Positions 9,056 to 17,921 of a DNA stretch of 64,000 nt are shown in pieces (positions within the stretch are counted from its first letter, which is position 1; each line of letters begins with the position of its first letter). Both the position numbers and the translations under genes were made by a program. Source of the stretch: Mycobacterium sp. 852013-51886_SCH5428379. GTDB taxonomy: Bacteria; Actinomycetota; Actinomycetes; Mycobacteriales; Mycobacteriaceae. The notes under the pieces were generated by a model. That model was not told where the DNA came from. It searched no databases and saw only the letters and a list, made by a program, of their open reading frames with translations. Where the stretch lies: positions 1 through 64,000 of the forward strand of contig NZ_LZSU01000009.1 in NCBI RefSeq assembly GCF_001665575.1, in the 5' to 3' direction.

Positions 9056-9105
9056 TTGACCTCGCTGTCACTTAGTGACACATTGGTGGTGTCACTAAGT
9101 GACAG
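9056..9105 (+). promoter_or_regulatory. Nested palindromic operator and promoter of the tetR gene
   Basis: Two 17-bp arms, CTGTCACTTAGTGACAC (9065-9081) and GTGTCACTAAGTGACAG (9089-9105), are perfect inverted repeats separated by 7 nt. Each arm is itself a 15-bp palindrome except at the central base (TGTCACT-w-AGTGACA). This is the look of two adjacent TetR-dimer sites. TTGACC at 9056-9061 fits a -35, with a weak -10 (CACATT) at 9079-9084 inside the operator. The ribosome site AGGAGGT begins next to the second arm. A bound repressor would block both the tetR/peptidase promoter and possibly the divergent 8983 gene. Confidence 0.8.
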
Positions 9106-9116
9106 GAGGTATCGAC

Positions 9117-9746
9117 ATGGTCACCACCGACCCGGACGACAAGTTGGCGCAGGCGCGCCTACGGGTGTCCCGGCTCGCCTGCGAACTGTTCTGGGAGCGG
9201 GGCGTCTCCGCCACCAGCGGTGACGACATCGCTGCCGCCGCAGGACTGTCGACGCGGACGATCTGGCGCTATTTCCGCAGTAAGGAGAGTTGTGTCGAAC
9301 CTGTTCTGGCACAGACGGTCCGGCACTTCATCGCACTCGTCCAACGCTGGCCGGACGAGTTGTCCCTGGCCGAGCACATGAAGGTGGACACCGCGGAGCA
9401 CCCGTTGACCGAACAGGAAATCGCCGACGAACGGGCCGCGCTGCGGATCGGCACCATGTCGCTGACCGAACCCGCGCTGCGGTCGGCGTATCTGATGGTC
9501 CACGACCAGATGGAGCGCGGCTTCATCCCCGTCATCGCGGACCGGCTGCGCCTCCCCGCGGACGATCTCACCGTCCGACTGTGCGCGGCCGCGGTCATCG
9601 GCGCCTTCCGTGTCGTCGATGAGGACATCGGCCGCCGGGCCATCCTCGAGAAAGAACCCATCACCCAGGAGGAAGCGCTGGCGCTGATCGACCGCGCCAT
9701 CCGAAACGCCACCAACGGCCGCCTCGGCGGCCCCGTGACCTCCTGA
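9117..9746 (+). CDS. TetR family transcriptional regulator
   Basis: 209 residues. The N-terminal helix-turn-helix is clear: RVSRLACELFWERGVSATSGDDIAAAAGLSTRTIWRYFRSKESCV, of which the recognition helix is LSTRTIWRYF. The rest is the variable ligand-binding helical domain. The ATG at 9117 is 7 nt after AGGAGGT. A GTG further upstream would place coding sequence over the operator. It most likely represses itself through the nested palindrome at 9065-9105, and with it the S9 peptidase 17 nt downstream. It could also control the divergent MTHFR-like/methyltransferase operon. Inducer unknown. Confidence 0.9.
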   Translation: MVTTDPDDKLAQARLRVSRLACELFWERGVSATSGDDIAAAAGLSTRTIWRYFRSKESCVEPVLAQTVRHFIALVQRWPDELSLAEHMKVDTAEHPLTEQEIADERAALRIGTMSLTEPALRSAYLMVHDQMERGFIPVIADRLRLPADDLTVRLCAAAVIGAFRVVDEDIGRRAILEKEPITQEEALALIDRAIRNATNGRLGGPVTS

Positions 9747-9763
9747 CCCCCGAAAGGACCCCC

Positions 9764-11638
9764 ATGGCACTGCCCGAACTCATCTCCGTCGAGGACCTGT
9801 TCAATCCGCCCGTCCGTGCGGCCGCGACGATCTCACCCGACGGCACCCGCATCGCGTTCCTCGCACCCTGGCGCAACCGCCTCAACGTCTGGATCGAGGA
9901 CCTCGACACGGAGAATGCCGAGCCGCGGCGCATCACCGCGGACGAGAACCGCAGCATCATGAACTTCGACTGGACCGACGACCCGCGGTGGATGATCTAT
10001 CTACAGGACACCGACGGTGACGAGAACTGGCACATCCACCGGATCGACCTGGACGATCCCGACGCCCCCGCCGTCGACCTGACCCCGTTTCCGGGAGCGC
10101 TGGCCGCGCCGCTGCGCGAAGTGCGGAACGGCAAGGTCCCGGTCCTGCTGAACAACCGGGTGCCGACGCTTTTCGACATCTATGAACTCGACATCGCCGC
10201 AGGCGAACTCACCCTCATCGCCGAGAATCCCGGCTATGTGACCGGCTGGCTGACCAACGACAACGGCGACGTCTTCGCGACCTCACTGACCGCCGACGGC
10301 GACCTCGAGATCTCCCGGTGGGACGGCGCCGCCCTGCACACGATCATCCGCTTCGACGGCACGGACTTCCCCGTGGGCATGCACCCCACGGTCGTCACCC
10401 CGGACGGTAAGGGTCTGTGGGTGGGCTCCTACGGCGACAGCGACCACATCCGACTGGTACACGTCGATCTCGCCACCGGCGTGGAGACCGAGGTGGACAG
10501 TCACCCCGATCTCGACCTCGACCAGCGCGCGATCGTCAGCCCCCTGATCCCCGCGCCGCTCATCCAGGACCGGCGCACCGGCGCACTGCTCGGAGTCCGC
10601 TATCTCGGCGAGCGACAGGAGATCCGCGCGCTGGACCCGGGATTCGCCGACGTGCTCGCCAATCTGGAGAAGATCTCCGAGGGAGACATCGGCGCGCTGT
10701 CCTCCGACGAGAGCGGTCGACGCTGGCTCGTCGGGTTCAACAACGATCGCGATCCCGGCGCGACATACCTCTACGACCACGACACCGGGGAGAGCCGGTT
10801 TCTGTATCGGCCACTGCCCCATCTGAATCCGGAGCAACTGGCGCCGATGCAGCCGGTGACGATCCCGGCGCGCGACGGTCTGGCGCTCCCTGCGTTCCTG
10901 ACCCTCCCGGTCGGGGTGGAACCGGCCGGGCTTCCGCTCGTGCTGATGGTGCACGGCGGACCGTGGTACCGCGACAGCTGGGGTTTCGATGCCGGGGTTC
11001 AACTGCTGGCCAACCGCGGCTACGCGGTGCTGCAGGTGAACTTCCGCGGATCCCTCGGCTACGGCAGGAATTTCATCAAGGCCGCGATCGGCGAGTTCGC
11101 GGGCAAGATGCACGACGACCTGATCGACGGGGTCAACTGGGCGGTGGAGCAGGGCTATGCCGATCGCGACCGGGTCGGCATCCTCGGCGGCTCCTACGGG
11201 GGTTACGCGGCGCTGGTCGGAGTCACGTTCACCCCTGATGTGTTCGCCGCCGCCATCGATTACGTCGGCATCTCGGATCTGGCCAACTTCATGCGGACCC
11301 TGCCCGCGATCGCACGGCCGCATCTGGCCAACAATTGGCACGCCTACGTCGGGAATCCCGATGATCCCGAGCAGCTCGCCGACATGATGGCCCGATCCCC
11401 GATCACCCGGGTGGACCAGATCCGCACCCCGCTGATGGTGATCCAGGGCGCCAACGATGTCCGCGTCGTACAGGCCGAGTCGGACAATCTCGTCGAGGCA
11501 CTGCGCGGCCGCGGGGTCGAAGTCGACTACCTCGTGCAGTCCGACGAGGGGCACGGCGCCGTCAACCCGGAGAACGTCATCGGGATGTGGCGCGCCATGA
11601 CGGAATTCCTTACCCGCCACCTCGGCGGCAGGTCGTGA
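9764..11638 (+). CDS. S9 family serine peptidase (prolyl oligopeptidase / acylaminoacyl peptidase type)
   Basis: 624 residues. The N-terminal ~370 residues form a WD-like beta-propeller (repeats such as ISPDGTRIAFLAPW and VTPDGKGLWVGS). The C-terminal alpha/beta hydrolase has the catalytic triad: Ser in GGSYGGY (around residue 478), Asp in QGANDVR (around 564) and His in DEGHGAVNPEN (around 595). No signal peptide, so it is likely cytosolic and cleaves short peptides or acylated amino acids. It starts 17 nt after tetR with AAAGGA upstream, so it is probably the regulator's main target. Its 3' end is 12 nt from the convergent mscS-like gene. Confidence 0.9.
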   Translation: MALPELISVEDLFNPPVRAAATISPDGTRIAFLAPWRNRLNVWIEDLDTENAEPRRITADENRSIMNFDWTDDPRWMIYLQDTDGDENWHIHRIDLDDPDAPAVDLTPFPGALAAPLREVRNGKVPVLLNNRVPTLFDIYELDIAAGELTLIAENPGYVTGWLTNDNGDVFATSLTADGDLEISRWDGAALHTIIRFDGTDFPVGMHPTVVTPDGKGLWVGSYGDSDHIRLVHVDLATGVETEVDSHPDLDLDQRAIVSPLIPAPLIQDRRTGALLGVRYLGERQEIRALDPGFADVLANLEKISEGDIGALSSDESGRRWLVGFNNDRDPGATYLYDHDTGESRFLYRPLPHLNPEQLAPMQPVTIPARDGLALPAFLTLPVGVEPAGLPLVLMVHGGPWYRDSWGFDAGVQLLANRGYAVLQVNFRGSLGYGRNFIKAAIGEFAGKMHDDLIDGVNWAVEQGYADRDRVGILGGSYGGYAALVGVTFTPDVFAAAIDYVGISDLANFMRTLPAIARPHLANNWHAYVGNPDDPEQLADMMARSPITRVDQIRTPLMVIQGANDVRVVQAESDNLVEALRGRGVEVDYLVQSDEGHGAVNPENVIGMWRAMTEFLTRHLGGRS

Positions 11639-11650
11639 CCGGGGCCGGCG

Positions 11651-12601
11651 CTACTCCGCCACGGCGGCCGCGAGCCGGGCCGCTGAGAACGGCAGTTCGA
11701 TGCCGTGTTCGTCGTAGGCGCGCAGGATCTCTCGGCGCAGCCGGCGCTGCACAGCCCACTGCGCATTGGGGCTGGTCTTGACCGTCATCCGCAGCTTGAG
11801 CATCTCCGGCGACCACTCCTGCACACCGAGCATCTTGGGCGCGCCCAACGCCTTATCCGCCAGATCCGGATCGGTCAGCGCGGCTTCGGCGGCTTCGATG
11901 GCGACCTGTTCGGCGCGCGCTACGTCCGCGGTCGGCGCGACCGGCACCTCGACCCGCGCGACGGCGTAGCCCTGGCTCATGTTGCCCACACGGGCGATCT
12001 CCCCGTTGCGGACGTACCAGAGGGTGCCGTCGATGTCGCGGAGCGTGGTGATGCGCAGCCCGACGCTCTGGACCTCGCCGACCGCCTCCCCGAGGTCGAT
12101 GGTGTCGCCGACGCCGTACTGGTCTTCGAGCAGCATGAACACCCCGGTGACGAAGTCGCGCACCAGGTTCTGTGCACCGAAGCCGATGGCCAGTCCGATC
12201 ACGCCTGCGGAGGCGATGAACGGCGCGATGTTGACCCCGAGCACGCTCAGGATCGACAGGCTGATCCAGATGAGCAGGATGATCGACACGGTCGACTTGA
12301 GCACCGAGCCGATGGTCTGTGCGCGCTGCAGCCGGCGTTCGGCGTTCTTCTGGTCACCGCCGGCGGGGATCCTTGCCCGCACGTGGCGCAGCAGCGACGG
12401 CTTCTGGGAGGTGTTCTCGTCGCCGGCTCGGCGGCGGCCGGTGGCCCGGTCGATCATCCGGTGCAGGGCGAAGCGCAGGATCATCGCGACGACGAGATAC
12501 ACCGCAATCCGCACGGGAACCTCGATGAGCCAGTGCCGGTTCGTCTCCGTCCATTCGAATGCCAGTGCGCTCAGATCCATGGGTCCGACCGTACGTGCCA
12601 T
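11651..12601 (-). CDS. Small-conductance mechanosensitive channel (MscS family)
   Basis: 316 residues. There are two or three N-terminal membrane segments. The pore-lining TM3 and beta domain carry the family signature GLAIGFGAQNLVRDFVTGVFMLLEDQYGVGD in contiguous pieces (GFGAQNLVRDF, then LEDQYGVGDTI). The cytoplasmic alpha/beta vestibule follows. It releases osmolytes under hypo-osmotic shock. A charged loop between the first helices (residues 55-95) resembles other actinobacterial members. Start is ATG 12601 or the in-frame ATG at 12580. Confidence 0.88.
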   Translation of the reverse strand: MARTVGPMDLSALAFEWTETNRHWLIEVPVRIAVYLVVAMILRFALHRMIDRATGRRRAGDENTSQKPSLLRHVRARIPAGGDQKNAERRLQRAQTIGSVLKSTVSIILLIWISLSILSVLGVNIAPFIASAGVIGLAIGFGAQNLVRDFVTGVFMLLEDQYGVGDTIDLGEAVGEVQSVGLRITTLRDIDGTLWYVRNGEIARVGNMSQGYAVARVEVPVAPTADVARAEQVAIEAAEAALTDPDLADKALGAPKMLGVQEWSPEMLKLRMTVKTSPNAQWAVQRRLRREILRAYDEHGIELPFSAARLAAAVAE

Positions 12602-12647
12602 GCCCTATCCGGGCGAATTCGCTGCGTACGGCGGGTGATTCGGACCA

Positions 12648-14315
12648 CTACAACTCGCTGACCGTGCCGTCGGCGACCAGCCACCTGCGGTCCAACCGGA
12701 CGTTCTGCAACATGCGGCGGTCGTGGGTGACCAGCAGCAGCGCCCCCTCGTAGGTCTCGAGCGCGGTCTCGAGTTGCTCGATGGCGGGCAGATCGAGGTG
12801 GTTGGTCGGCTCGTCGAGGACCAGCACGTTGGTGCCGGTGGCCTGCAGCAGCGCCATCCCGGCGCGGGTCCGTTCACCGGGGGACAACTCGTCGACCGGA
12901 CGTTCCACGTGGTCGGCGCGCAGACCGAATTTCGCCAGCAGGGTGCGCACGTCCGCCGTGGTCCAGGTGGGCACGCGCTGTTCGAAGCGGTCGACGAGCC
13001 GCTCCGGACCCGTGAATTCCGCACGCGCCTGGTCGATTTCGCCGACGGCGACGCTGGCGCCAAGGCTCGCACGCCCCGCATCGGGCGCTCGGCGGCCCAA
13101 CAGCAGGCGCAGCAGTGTCGACTTCCCGGCCCCGTTCGGCCCGGTGATTCCGATGCGCTCACCCGCGTCGACCTGCAGCGACACCGGTCCGAGGACGAAG
13201 TCGCCCTGCCGTACGACGGCACCGTCCAGCGTGGCCACGACCGCGCTCGAGCGCGGCGCCGCCCCGATGGTGAACCGCAGTGTCCACTCCTTGCGGGGTT
13301 CGTCCACCTCCTCGAGCCGGGCGATTCGGCTCTCCATCTGACGGACCTTCTGGGCCTGCTTCTCGCTGGACTCCGTCTGGGCCCGCCTGCGGTTCTTGTC
13401 GTTGTCTGGGGCCTTGCGCATCGCGTTGCGCACACCCTGGCTCGACCACTCCCGTTGGATGCGGGCCCGGGCGACGAGATCTGCCTTCTTGTCGGCGAAC
13501 TCGTCGTACTGTTCGCGCCGGTGCCGGCGCGCGACCTCACGCTCTTCGAGATAGCTCTCGTAGCCGCCGCCGAAGACGGTCGTGGTGTTCTGCGCCAGGT
13601 CGAGTTCGAGCACCCGGTTGACGCTGCGCGCGAGGAACTCGCGGTCATGGCTGACGAGCACCACCCCGCCGCGCAGCTTCCCGACGAACTGTTCGAGCCG
13701 GTCGAGCCCGTCGAGATCCAGGTCGTTGGTCGGTTCGTCGAGCAGCACGACGTCGAAGCGCGAGACCAGCAGCGCCGCCAGACCCACGCGCGCCGCCTGC
13801 CCGCCGGACAGCGCGGTCATCGGGGTGGACTCCGGTCGCACGAGCGTGGTGTCCAGACCCAGATCGGCCAGCACGGCGGGCAGCCGCTCGTCGAGGTCGG
13901 CGGCACCGGTGGCGAGCCAGTGGTCCAGCGCGGCCGAGTACGCCGAGGCATGGTCTCCCGCAGAGTCCGGTTCGGCCAGCGCGGCCGCCGCCGCCTCCAT
14001 CGCCAGCGTCGCCGCGGTGCACCCGGTGCGACGGGCGACGTAGGCCGAGACGGTCTCGCCCGGCACCCGGTCGTGTTCCTGCGGTAACCAGCCGACGAAG
14101 GCGTCAGCGGGCGCCAGGCTGACCGTGCCCTCGAGCGGGGCGAGGTCGCCCGCCAGGATGCGTAGCAGCGTGCTCTTTCCGGCGCCGTTCGCGCCGACGA
14201 CGCCGACCACGTCACCCGGCGCCACGGTGAGGTCGACCCCTTCGAAGAGGGTGCGGTGCGCTCCGGCGAGAAGGGGGCCGCCTGCCACGTTCTTCGCGAC
14301 GAGCGTTGCTGTCAC
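12648..14315 (-). CDS. ABC-F family ATP-binding protein
   Basis: 555 residues with two soluble ABC ATPase domains and no membrane segment. The first has [11 protein letters not shown], signature [15 protein letters not shown] and Walker [13 protein letters not shown]. The second has [28 protein letters not shown] and [13 protein letters not shown]. Between them is the charged interdomain linker (around residues 235-320) that enters the ribosomal E site in this family. Members act on translation (ribosome rescue, factor release) or protect ribosomes from antibiotics; which applies here cannot be told. The GTG at 14315 is chosen because it gives [10 protein letters not shown], the usual start of the first domain; longer forms run into the promoter region. 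Confidence 0.85.
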   Translation of the reverse strand: MTATLVAKNVAGGPLLAGAHRTLFEGVDLTVAPGDVVGVVGANGAGKSTLLRILAGDLAPLEGTVSLAPADAFVGWLPQEHDRVPGETVSAYVARRTGCTAATLAMEAAAAALAEPDSAGDHASAYSAALDHWLATGAADLDERLPAVLADLGLDTTLVRPESTPMTALSGGQAARVGLAALLVSRFDVVLLDEPTNDLDLDGLDRLEQFVGKLRGGVVLVSHDREFLARSVNRVLELDLAQNTTTVFGGGYESYLEEREVARRHRREQYDEFADKKADLVARARIQREWSSQGVRNAMRKAPDNDKNRRRAQTESSEKQAQKVRQMESRIARLEEVDEPRKEWTLRFTIGAAPRSSAVVATLDGAVVRQGDFVLGPVSLQVDAGERIGITGPNGAGKSTLLRLLLGRRAPDAGRASLGASVAVGEIDQARAEFTGPERLVDRFEQRVPTWTTADVRTLLAKFGLRADHVERPVDELSPGERTRAGMALLQATGTNVLVLDEPTNHLDLPAIEQLETALETYEGALLLVTHDRRMLQNVRLDRRWLVADGTVSEL

Positions 14316-14361
14316 CGGGCCATCGTCCCATCCCGCCCGAACCGGCCCGCAGCGAACCAAT

Positions 14362-14389
14362 TTGTGACTGGAGTGACTCGTGGGATAGT
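14362..14389 (+). promoter_or_regulatory. Candidate promoter for the cutinase pair
   Basis: TTGTGA (14362-14367) and GATAGT (14384-14389) are separated by 16 nt and resemble a SigA-type promoter. The start codon is at 14438, preceded by AAGGAG, so the leader would be about 40 nt. Only weak consensus matches support it. Confidence 0.3.
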
Positions 14390-14437
14390 TGGGTATACGG
14401 ATAGCGAAAAAGTCCTGCGTCCGGTCAAGGAGAGGCC

Positions 14438-15103
14438 GTGTCCACCGACAGAAGTTCCCGGCGCTCGCGCGCGGCGGTGTTACTCGCTGCGCTGGTCGCG
14501 GCCGGCGGGTTCGGCGCCCCTACCGCCGATGCCGCGGCCAAGTGCTCCGACATCGAGGTGATCTTCGCCCGTGGCACCGATGAACCCCCGGGGATCGGTG
14601 TCGTGGGCAAGGCACTGGTCGACACCCTCAAGCCGATGGTCAAGGGGATGACGATCAACACCTACGCCGTGAAGTACCCGGCGTCGTGGGACTTCCTGAA
14701 GGCCGCCGCGGGCGCCAACGACGCCAGCCTGCGCGTCCAGTCGACGGCCGCCAAGTGTCCCGACACCAAGATCGTGTTGGGCGGTTACTCACAGGGCGCG
14801 GCGGTCATCGACATCGTGGCGACGTCACCGGTGGCGGCGATGGGGTACAGCGCCCCGCTGCCCGCCGCCGCGATCCCCCACATCGCCGCCATCACCGTCT
14901 TCGGCAATCCGGCCGCGCGGCTCGGCCAACCGTTGACCCGGCTGAGCCCCGACTTCGGCGCGCGCACCGCCGACCTGTGCAACACCAACGATCCGGTGTG
15001 CTCGCTCGGCGAGGACTTCGACGCCCACGTCACCTACCCGCAGTCCGGTTTGGTCAAGCTCGCCGCGCGGTGGGTGGCCGCGCACGTTCAGCCGCGCGAT
15101 TGA
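14438..15103 (+). CDS. Secreted cutinase-family esterase (CULP-like)
   Basis: 221 residues. The signal peptide (basic start, hydrophobic core, cleavage after about Ala32) exports it. The cutinase triad is visible: Ser118 in GGYSQGAAV, Asp185 in CNTNDPVC and His197 in AHVTYP, with the Cys36/Cys107 and Cys181/Cys188 pairs likely forming disulfides. Mycobacterial cutinase-like proteins hydrolyse lipid esters or polyesters outside the cell; some act as phospholipases. GTG start with AAGGAG 7 nt upstream. A second cutinase follows 45 nt downstream, suggesting a tandem duplication and shared transcript. Confidence 0.92.
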   Translation: MSTDRSSRRSRAAVLLAALVAAGGFGAPTADAAAKCSDIEVIFARGTDEPPGIGVVGKALVDTLKPMVKGMTINTYAVKYPASWDFLKAAAGANDASLRVQSTAAKCPDTKIVLGGYSQGAAVIDIVATSPVAAMGYSAPLPAAAIPHIAAITVFGNPAARLGQPLTRLSPDFGARTADLCNTNDPVCSLGEDFDAHVTYPQSGLVKLAARWVAAHVQPRD

Positions 15104-15148
15104 ACCGTCCGCGTTGCCGCGTGGGCGAACGTGCGAGAAGGTGGTGCG

Positions 15149-15880
15149 ATGAGCGCACCGACGCCACTGAACTTCCGCCGGCCCACCGTGCTGGCCGGTG
15201 CCGCCGCAGCGGCCGTCTCCCTATCCGCCGCAATCGGCGCACTGACCACGGGTGTCGCCGTCGCCGACCCGGCCCCGCCGTGTCCCGAGGTCGAGGTGGT
15301 GTTCGCGCGCGGCACATTCGAAGCACCGGGGATCGGCGCGACGGGACAGGCGTTCATCGACGCGCTCAACGCCCGGGTCGGCACGCCCGTAGCCGTCTAC
15401 GGCGTCAACTATCCAGCGACACTTGACTTTCCCGCCGCCGTCGATGGCGTTGTAGACGCCAGCCAGAAGATCGAGTCGATCGTCGCGACATGTCCGGATA
15501 CGAAGATCGTGCTGGGCGGGTATTCGCAGGGCGCCGCCGTCGCCGCCTACACCACCTTCGACGAGATCCCACCCGGACTGACGTTGCCTCCGGGGATCGG
15601 ACCGATGCCGCCCGCCACGGCGGAACACGTCGACGCCGTCGCGCTGTTCGGCACTCCGGACAACTGGTTCCTCAACCTGGTGGATTCGGCCGCGCCGCCG
15701 ATCACGGTGGGTCATCTGTACTCGGACAAGACGATCCAGCTGTGCGCGACCGGCGATCCGGTGTGCTTCCCCGGCGGCTTCGATCGCGCCGCCCACAGCT
15801 CGTACAAGAGCAACGGCATGGCCGATCAGGCGGCCGCATTCGTCGCCGACCGGTTGGCGTCGGCGCCATCGTCGAACTAG
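15149..15880 (+). CDS. Secreted cutinase-family esterase (CULP-like), second copy
   Basis: 243 residues from the ATG at 15149 (purine-rich GAAGGTGG just upstream), preferred over a GTG at 15131. The signal peptide ends near AVADP at about residue 40. Predicted triad: Ser126 in GGYSQGAAV, Asp203 in CATGDPVC and His216 in AAHSSY. Paralogous to the preceding gene (shared [32 protein letters not shown]), but with a longer loop, PPGLTLPPGIGPMPP, near the active site that may change substrate access. Its end overlaps the convergent dienelactone hydrolase gene by 4 nt. Confidence 0.92.
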   Translation: MSAPTPLNFRRPTVLAGAAAAAVSLSAAIGALTTGVAVADPAPPCPEVEVVFARGTFEAPGIGATGQAFIDALNARVGTPVAVYGVNYPATLDFPAAVDGVVDASQKIESIVATCPDTKIVLGGYSQGAAVAAYTTFDEIPPGLTLPPGIGPMPPATAEHVDAVALFGTPDNWFLNLVDSAAPPITVGHLYSDKTIQLCATGDPVCFPGGFDRAAHSSYKSNGMADQAAAFVADRLASAPSSN

Positions 15881-16590
15881 GCGCGCGTCCCAACCAGGTG
15901 CGCGTCGAAGAACGTCAGGATCCGCTGCCAGGCGTCCTCGGCCTCCGGTGCTGAATGATGAAGTCCCGCAATTTTTTCCACGAAGTGCAGCGGTGAGGGC
16001 GTGCCCCACTGGTTCATGAAGCTGTGACCGACGCCGGGGTACTCCTTGATGTCCCGCGCGACTCCGCTCGGCGCGAGGCCCTCCTCGAGCTTCGCCGCCG
16101 CGCCGGGCAGCAGCAGATCTCTGCCGCCGTAGCTCGCGACGATGGGACACGATCGCGACGGCACGCCGGTCGCGGGCGGGAATGGTCCGTAGTTCGGGGC
16201 GGTCGCATCGAAGACGTTCCGGTCGGCCAACAGCAGACAGAACCCACCGCCCATGCAGAACCCCGCAGACCCGACCTTTCCGGTCGTCCGATCGTCGGCG
16301 CGCAGCGCCTCCGCCGCGGCGATGATGTCGTCGACGGCCGAACCCGTCCCCGTGGCCAGCGCACGGAACGCGCTGACGATGCACACCGGACGCGGCCCAC
16401 GCTGGAACAGCGCCGGCGCAAAGGCCAGATAGCCGCTGTCGGCGAAGCGGTCGGTGATCCGCCGGATGTCGTCGTTGAGGCCGAAGACCTCGTGCAGCAC
16501 GACGACCGCAGGCCACGGTCCTTGCGTGGAGGGGACGGCGAGGTACCCGGGCAGGTCGCCGCCCGGCGTGGTCAGTCCGGCATCAGGCAC
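15877..16590 (-). CDS. Dienelactone hydrolase family protein
   Basis: 237 residues, alpha/beta hydrolase. The family triad is present with a Cys nucleophile: Cys112 in GFCMGGGF, Asp158 in YGGRDLLL and His189 in GVGHSFMN, plus the N-terminal LHEVFGLNDDIR motif. Dienelactone hydrolases open dienelactones in chlorocatechol breakdown, but many actinobacterial members are general carboxylesterases of unknown substrate; no aromatic-ring genes adjoin. It is divergent from the acyltransferase at 16665. Confidence 0.9.
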   Translation of the reverse strand: MPDAGLTTPGGDLPGYLAVPSTQGPWPAVVVLHEVFGLNDDIRRITDRFADSGYLAFAPALFQRGPRPVCIVSAFRALATGTGSAVDDIIAAAEALRADDRTTGKVGSAGFCMGGGFCLLLADRNVFDATAPNYGPFPPATGVPSRSCPIVASYGGRDLLLPGAAAKLEEGLAPSGVARDIKEYPGVGHSFMNQWGTPSPLHFVEKIAGLHHSAPEAEDAWQRILTFFDAHLVGTRA

Positions 16591-16664
16591 CGGGGTCTGT
16601 TACCCGTTTCTGACCCGCGCCGAACGCGGGGTTTAGATGTCGGTCCCGCAGTGCACGCAGCGAT

Positions 16665-17501
16665 ATGACCGACGATAAAGCCGTGGATGCGGACGCCGGG
16701 GTGCCCGGTCCTCCGACGGAGGAGACGTTGCGGAGGGTGCTGCGGGTGCTCGAACCGGCCCGCCGGCTCGTCAACCCCAAGCTCTACGGGATCGACAACG
16801 TGCCGGGCCGGGGCGCACTGCTGGTCGGAAACCACACGTTGATCGGCCTGCTCGACGCCCCGCTGCTGTGCGCGGAGTTGTGGGAGCGCGACATCCGGGT
16901 CCGGGTGCTGGGCAACCATGCCCACTTCAAGCTGCCCCGCTGGCGGGATCTCCTGCTGGCCGTCGGGGTGGTGCCGGGGACTCCGGCGGTCGCCGAGACG
17001 CTGATGCGACGCGGCGAGACGCTGCTGGTGTTTCCCGGCGGCGGCCGCGAGGTCGCCAAACGCAAGGGCGAGAAGTACCAGCTGTTCTGGGAGAACCGGA
17101 TGGGCTTCGCGCGGTTGGCGGTCAAGCACGGTTATCCGATCGTCCCGTTCGCCACCGTCGGCGCCGAGGATGCGCTGGACGTCGTGGTCAACTCCGACAG
17201 CCGCTTCATGGAACCGGCGCGCCGGCTGTTCGAGAAAGTCTCCGGCAGCCCCGATCTGCTGCCGCTCGTCCGTGGCATCGGACCGACCCCGATCCCCCGT
17301 CCCGAACGCCAGTACTACTGGTTCGGCGAGCCGATCGACACCAGCGCGCCGGCCACCACCGACGACCGAGCGGTCGGGGACCTGCGGGACCGCACGAAGT
17401 CGGAGATCGAGTCGGGTATCGCGTTCCTGCTCGAGGAGCAGCGGACGGATGCACAGCGATCGGTTCGACAACGGCTGTTCGGCCCCGAGCGACGCCGGTG
17501 A
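16665..17501 (+). CDS. Lysophospholipid acyltransferase (PlsC-like) family protein
   Basis: 278 residues. GNHTLIGLLDAPLL supplies the His and Asp of the acyltransferase motif I (spacing wider than the usual HX4D). TLLVFPGGGREV is the motif III equivalent, and GYPIVPFATVGAEDA the Pro-containing motif IV region. Such proteins acylate glycerol phosphates or other alcohols at the inner membrane face. The GTGA overlap at 17498-17501 couples it to the EVE-like gene. Confidence 0.82.
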   Translation: MTDDKAVDADAGVPGPPTEETLRRVLRVLEPARRLVNPKLYGIDNVPGRGALLVGNHTLIGLLDAPLLCAELWERDIRVRVLGNHAHFKLPRWRDLLLAVGVVPGTPAVAETLMRRGETLLVFPGGGREVAKRKGEKYQLFWENRMGFARLAVKHGYPIVPFATVGAEDALDVVVNSDSRFMEPARRLFEKVSGSPDLLPLVRGIGPTPIPRPERQYYWFGEPIDTSAPATTDDRAVGDLRDRTKSEIESGIAFLLEEQRTDAQRSVRQRLFGPERRR

Positions 17502-17917
17502 CCCGCGCGGTAACCCCGGAGACGCTGGGGGCGTGGGTGATCAAGTGCAATCCGAGCCGCACCCCCGTCGAACCGATGGTCGCCGCCGGCGAGACGAAGC
17601 CGACGTGGTGTGTCGCCGACAACTACCGGTCGCGGCTCATGAGCCCCGGTCAGCGGGTGCTGTTCTGGGTCGCCGCGCATCCGCTGCGCGGTTTCTGGGG
17701 TGCGGGCCGCATCACCGGCGAGACGGTGACGACGGAGCGGGAACGCCATGTGCCCGTGCGCATTCCGCTGTTCGACGCCCCGCTCACCGCCACCGAACTA
17801 CGCGTCGTCCCCGGGCTGGAGGACCTGGAGGTGTTCCGCTCACCCCAACAGGCCAACCCGTCGTGGGTGAGCCGGACCGAACTGGCCCTGCTCGAGCCGC
17901 TGCTTCCCGCGGACTGA
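17498..17917 (+). CDS. EVE/PUA-like domain protein (hypothetical)
   Basis: 139 residues from a GTG overlapping the acyltransferase stop. Features resemble the EVE domain, a PUA-like fold that binds modified nucleobases: an N-terminal strand AWVIKCNPSR, a central RVLFWVAAHPLRGFWGAGRI strand pair split by turns, and a C-terminal helix. The match is by overall pattern only. It could be an unrelated small beta-barrel. The convergent GH6 gene ends 4 nt away. Confidence 0.6.
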   Translation: MTRAVTPETLGAWVIKCNPSRTPVEPMVAAGETKPTWCVADNYRSRLMSPGQRVLFWVAAHPLRGFWGAGRITGETVTTERERHVPVRIPLFDAPLTATELRVVPGLEDLEVFRSPQQANPSWVSRTELALLEPLLPAD

Positions 17918-17921
17918 GCGG

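Noticed and set aside
16614..16630. CCCGCG/CGCGGG hairpin between the dienelactone hydrolase and acyltransferase genes
   Set aside because: It lies between divergent genes and has no T-run, so it is not a terminator; a regulatory role is possible but unsupported.
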